The notes under the pieces are model-generated. The model was given only the letters and a program-made list of their open reading frames with translations. It made no database searches and was not told the origin of the DNA. Below are positions 63,866-64,000 of a DNA stretch of 64,000 nt, in pieces. The stretch comes from Mycobacterium paraseoulense (lineage in GTDB: Bacteria > Actinomycetota > Actinomycetes > Mycobacteriales > Mycobacteriaceae), in NCBI RefSeq assembly GCF_010731655.1, contig NZ_AP022619.1:310001-374000 (forward strand), given 5' to 3'. Each line of letters starts with the position of its first letter. Position 1 is the first letter of the stretch. A program made the translations under genes and the position numbers.

Positions 63866-64000
63866 ATGGCCGCCGTTGACCTGACCGCCGATATGCCGAT
63901 GAGCCCGGAAGAGATGTGGGATCACGTCTCCGACCTGTCGGACCTGGGCGATTGGCTGGTGATGCACGAGGGATGGCGCAGCGATCTGCCCGAGGAGCTC
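63866..64000 (+). CDS. SRPBCC-family protein, N-terminal fragment (Rv1546-like)
   Basis: The first 45 codons of a gene that runs off the right edge. The visible sequence begins [20 protein letters not shown] and continues [19 protein letters not shown]. This is the N-terminal strand and helix of the START/SRPBCC hydrophobic-ligand-binding fold, and it corresponds in position to Rv1546. The function of the family member is unknown; a role in lipid or polyketide binding is typical of the fold. Confidence 0.8.
   Translation, partial: MAAVDLTADMPMSPEEMWDHVSDLSDLGDWLVMHEGWRSDLPEEL

Noticed and set aside
1..64000. CRISPR arrays, insertion sequences, tRNA or rRNA genes, prophage
   Set aside because: No regularly spaced short repeats, transposase motifs, tRNA-like cloverleafs or rRNA sequence were recognised. 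The repeats present are NRPS domain homology, one small tandem repeat and one inverted repeat.

Overview
The window comes from a GC-rich mycobacterium. From about 48.8 kb to the right end, gene order follows the Rv1533-Rv1546 neighbourhood of Mycobacterium tuberculosis (nitronate monooxygenase, M-box leader plus small Rv1535-like gene, T-box plus ileS, dinX, ansA, lspA, rRNA/tRNA pseudouridine synthase, glbN, two short-chain reductases, an SRPBCC protein). The left three quarters is a glycopeptidolipid (GPL) synthesis locus absent from M. tuberculosis, so a GPL-forming nontuberculous species, most likely of the M. avium complex, is the best fit. The species is inferred, not demonstrated.

Layout. 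(1) 1-4636, minus strand: mmpS4 and mmpL4a, then mmpL4b running off the left edge, with a decayed mmpS C-terminus between the two mmpL genes. (2) 4637-5428: a divergent regulatory gap. (3) 5429-23587, plus strand: mbtH, mps1 (C-A-T-E-C-A-T-E-C) and mps2 (A-T-E-C-A-T-R). This is the machinery expected for acyl-D-Phe-D-alloThr-D-Ala-L-alaninol, the GPL core. (4) 23588-23995: a strong terminator-like hairpin and a decayed mbtH copy. (5) 23996-48673: a single 24.7 kb gene for an 8,225-residue, seven-module NRPS with an acyl-starter-type condensation domain, one epimerase (module 4) and a C-terminal reductase almost identical to that of mps2. (6) 48804-64000: conserved housekeeping and accessory genes with two riboregulators.

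The most interesting content is the giant NRPS. By architecture it should make a second reductively released lipopeptide, an acylated heptapeptide aldehyde or alcohol with one D residue and two threonine-like positions, next to the GPL synthetases. It looks built from GPL parts (starter C, E-C pair, reductase, and a now-dead mbtH) combined with LCL-type modules that mps1 and mps2 lack. Inside it, modules 2 and 4 share long near-identical DNA tracts that break off exactly around the substrate-specificity core, a signature of adenylation-subdomain exchange. The one intact MbtH and the MmpS/MmpL exporters may serve both assembly lines.
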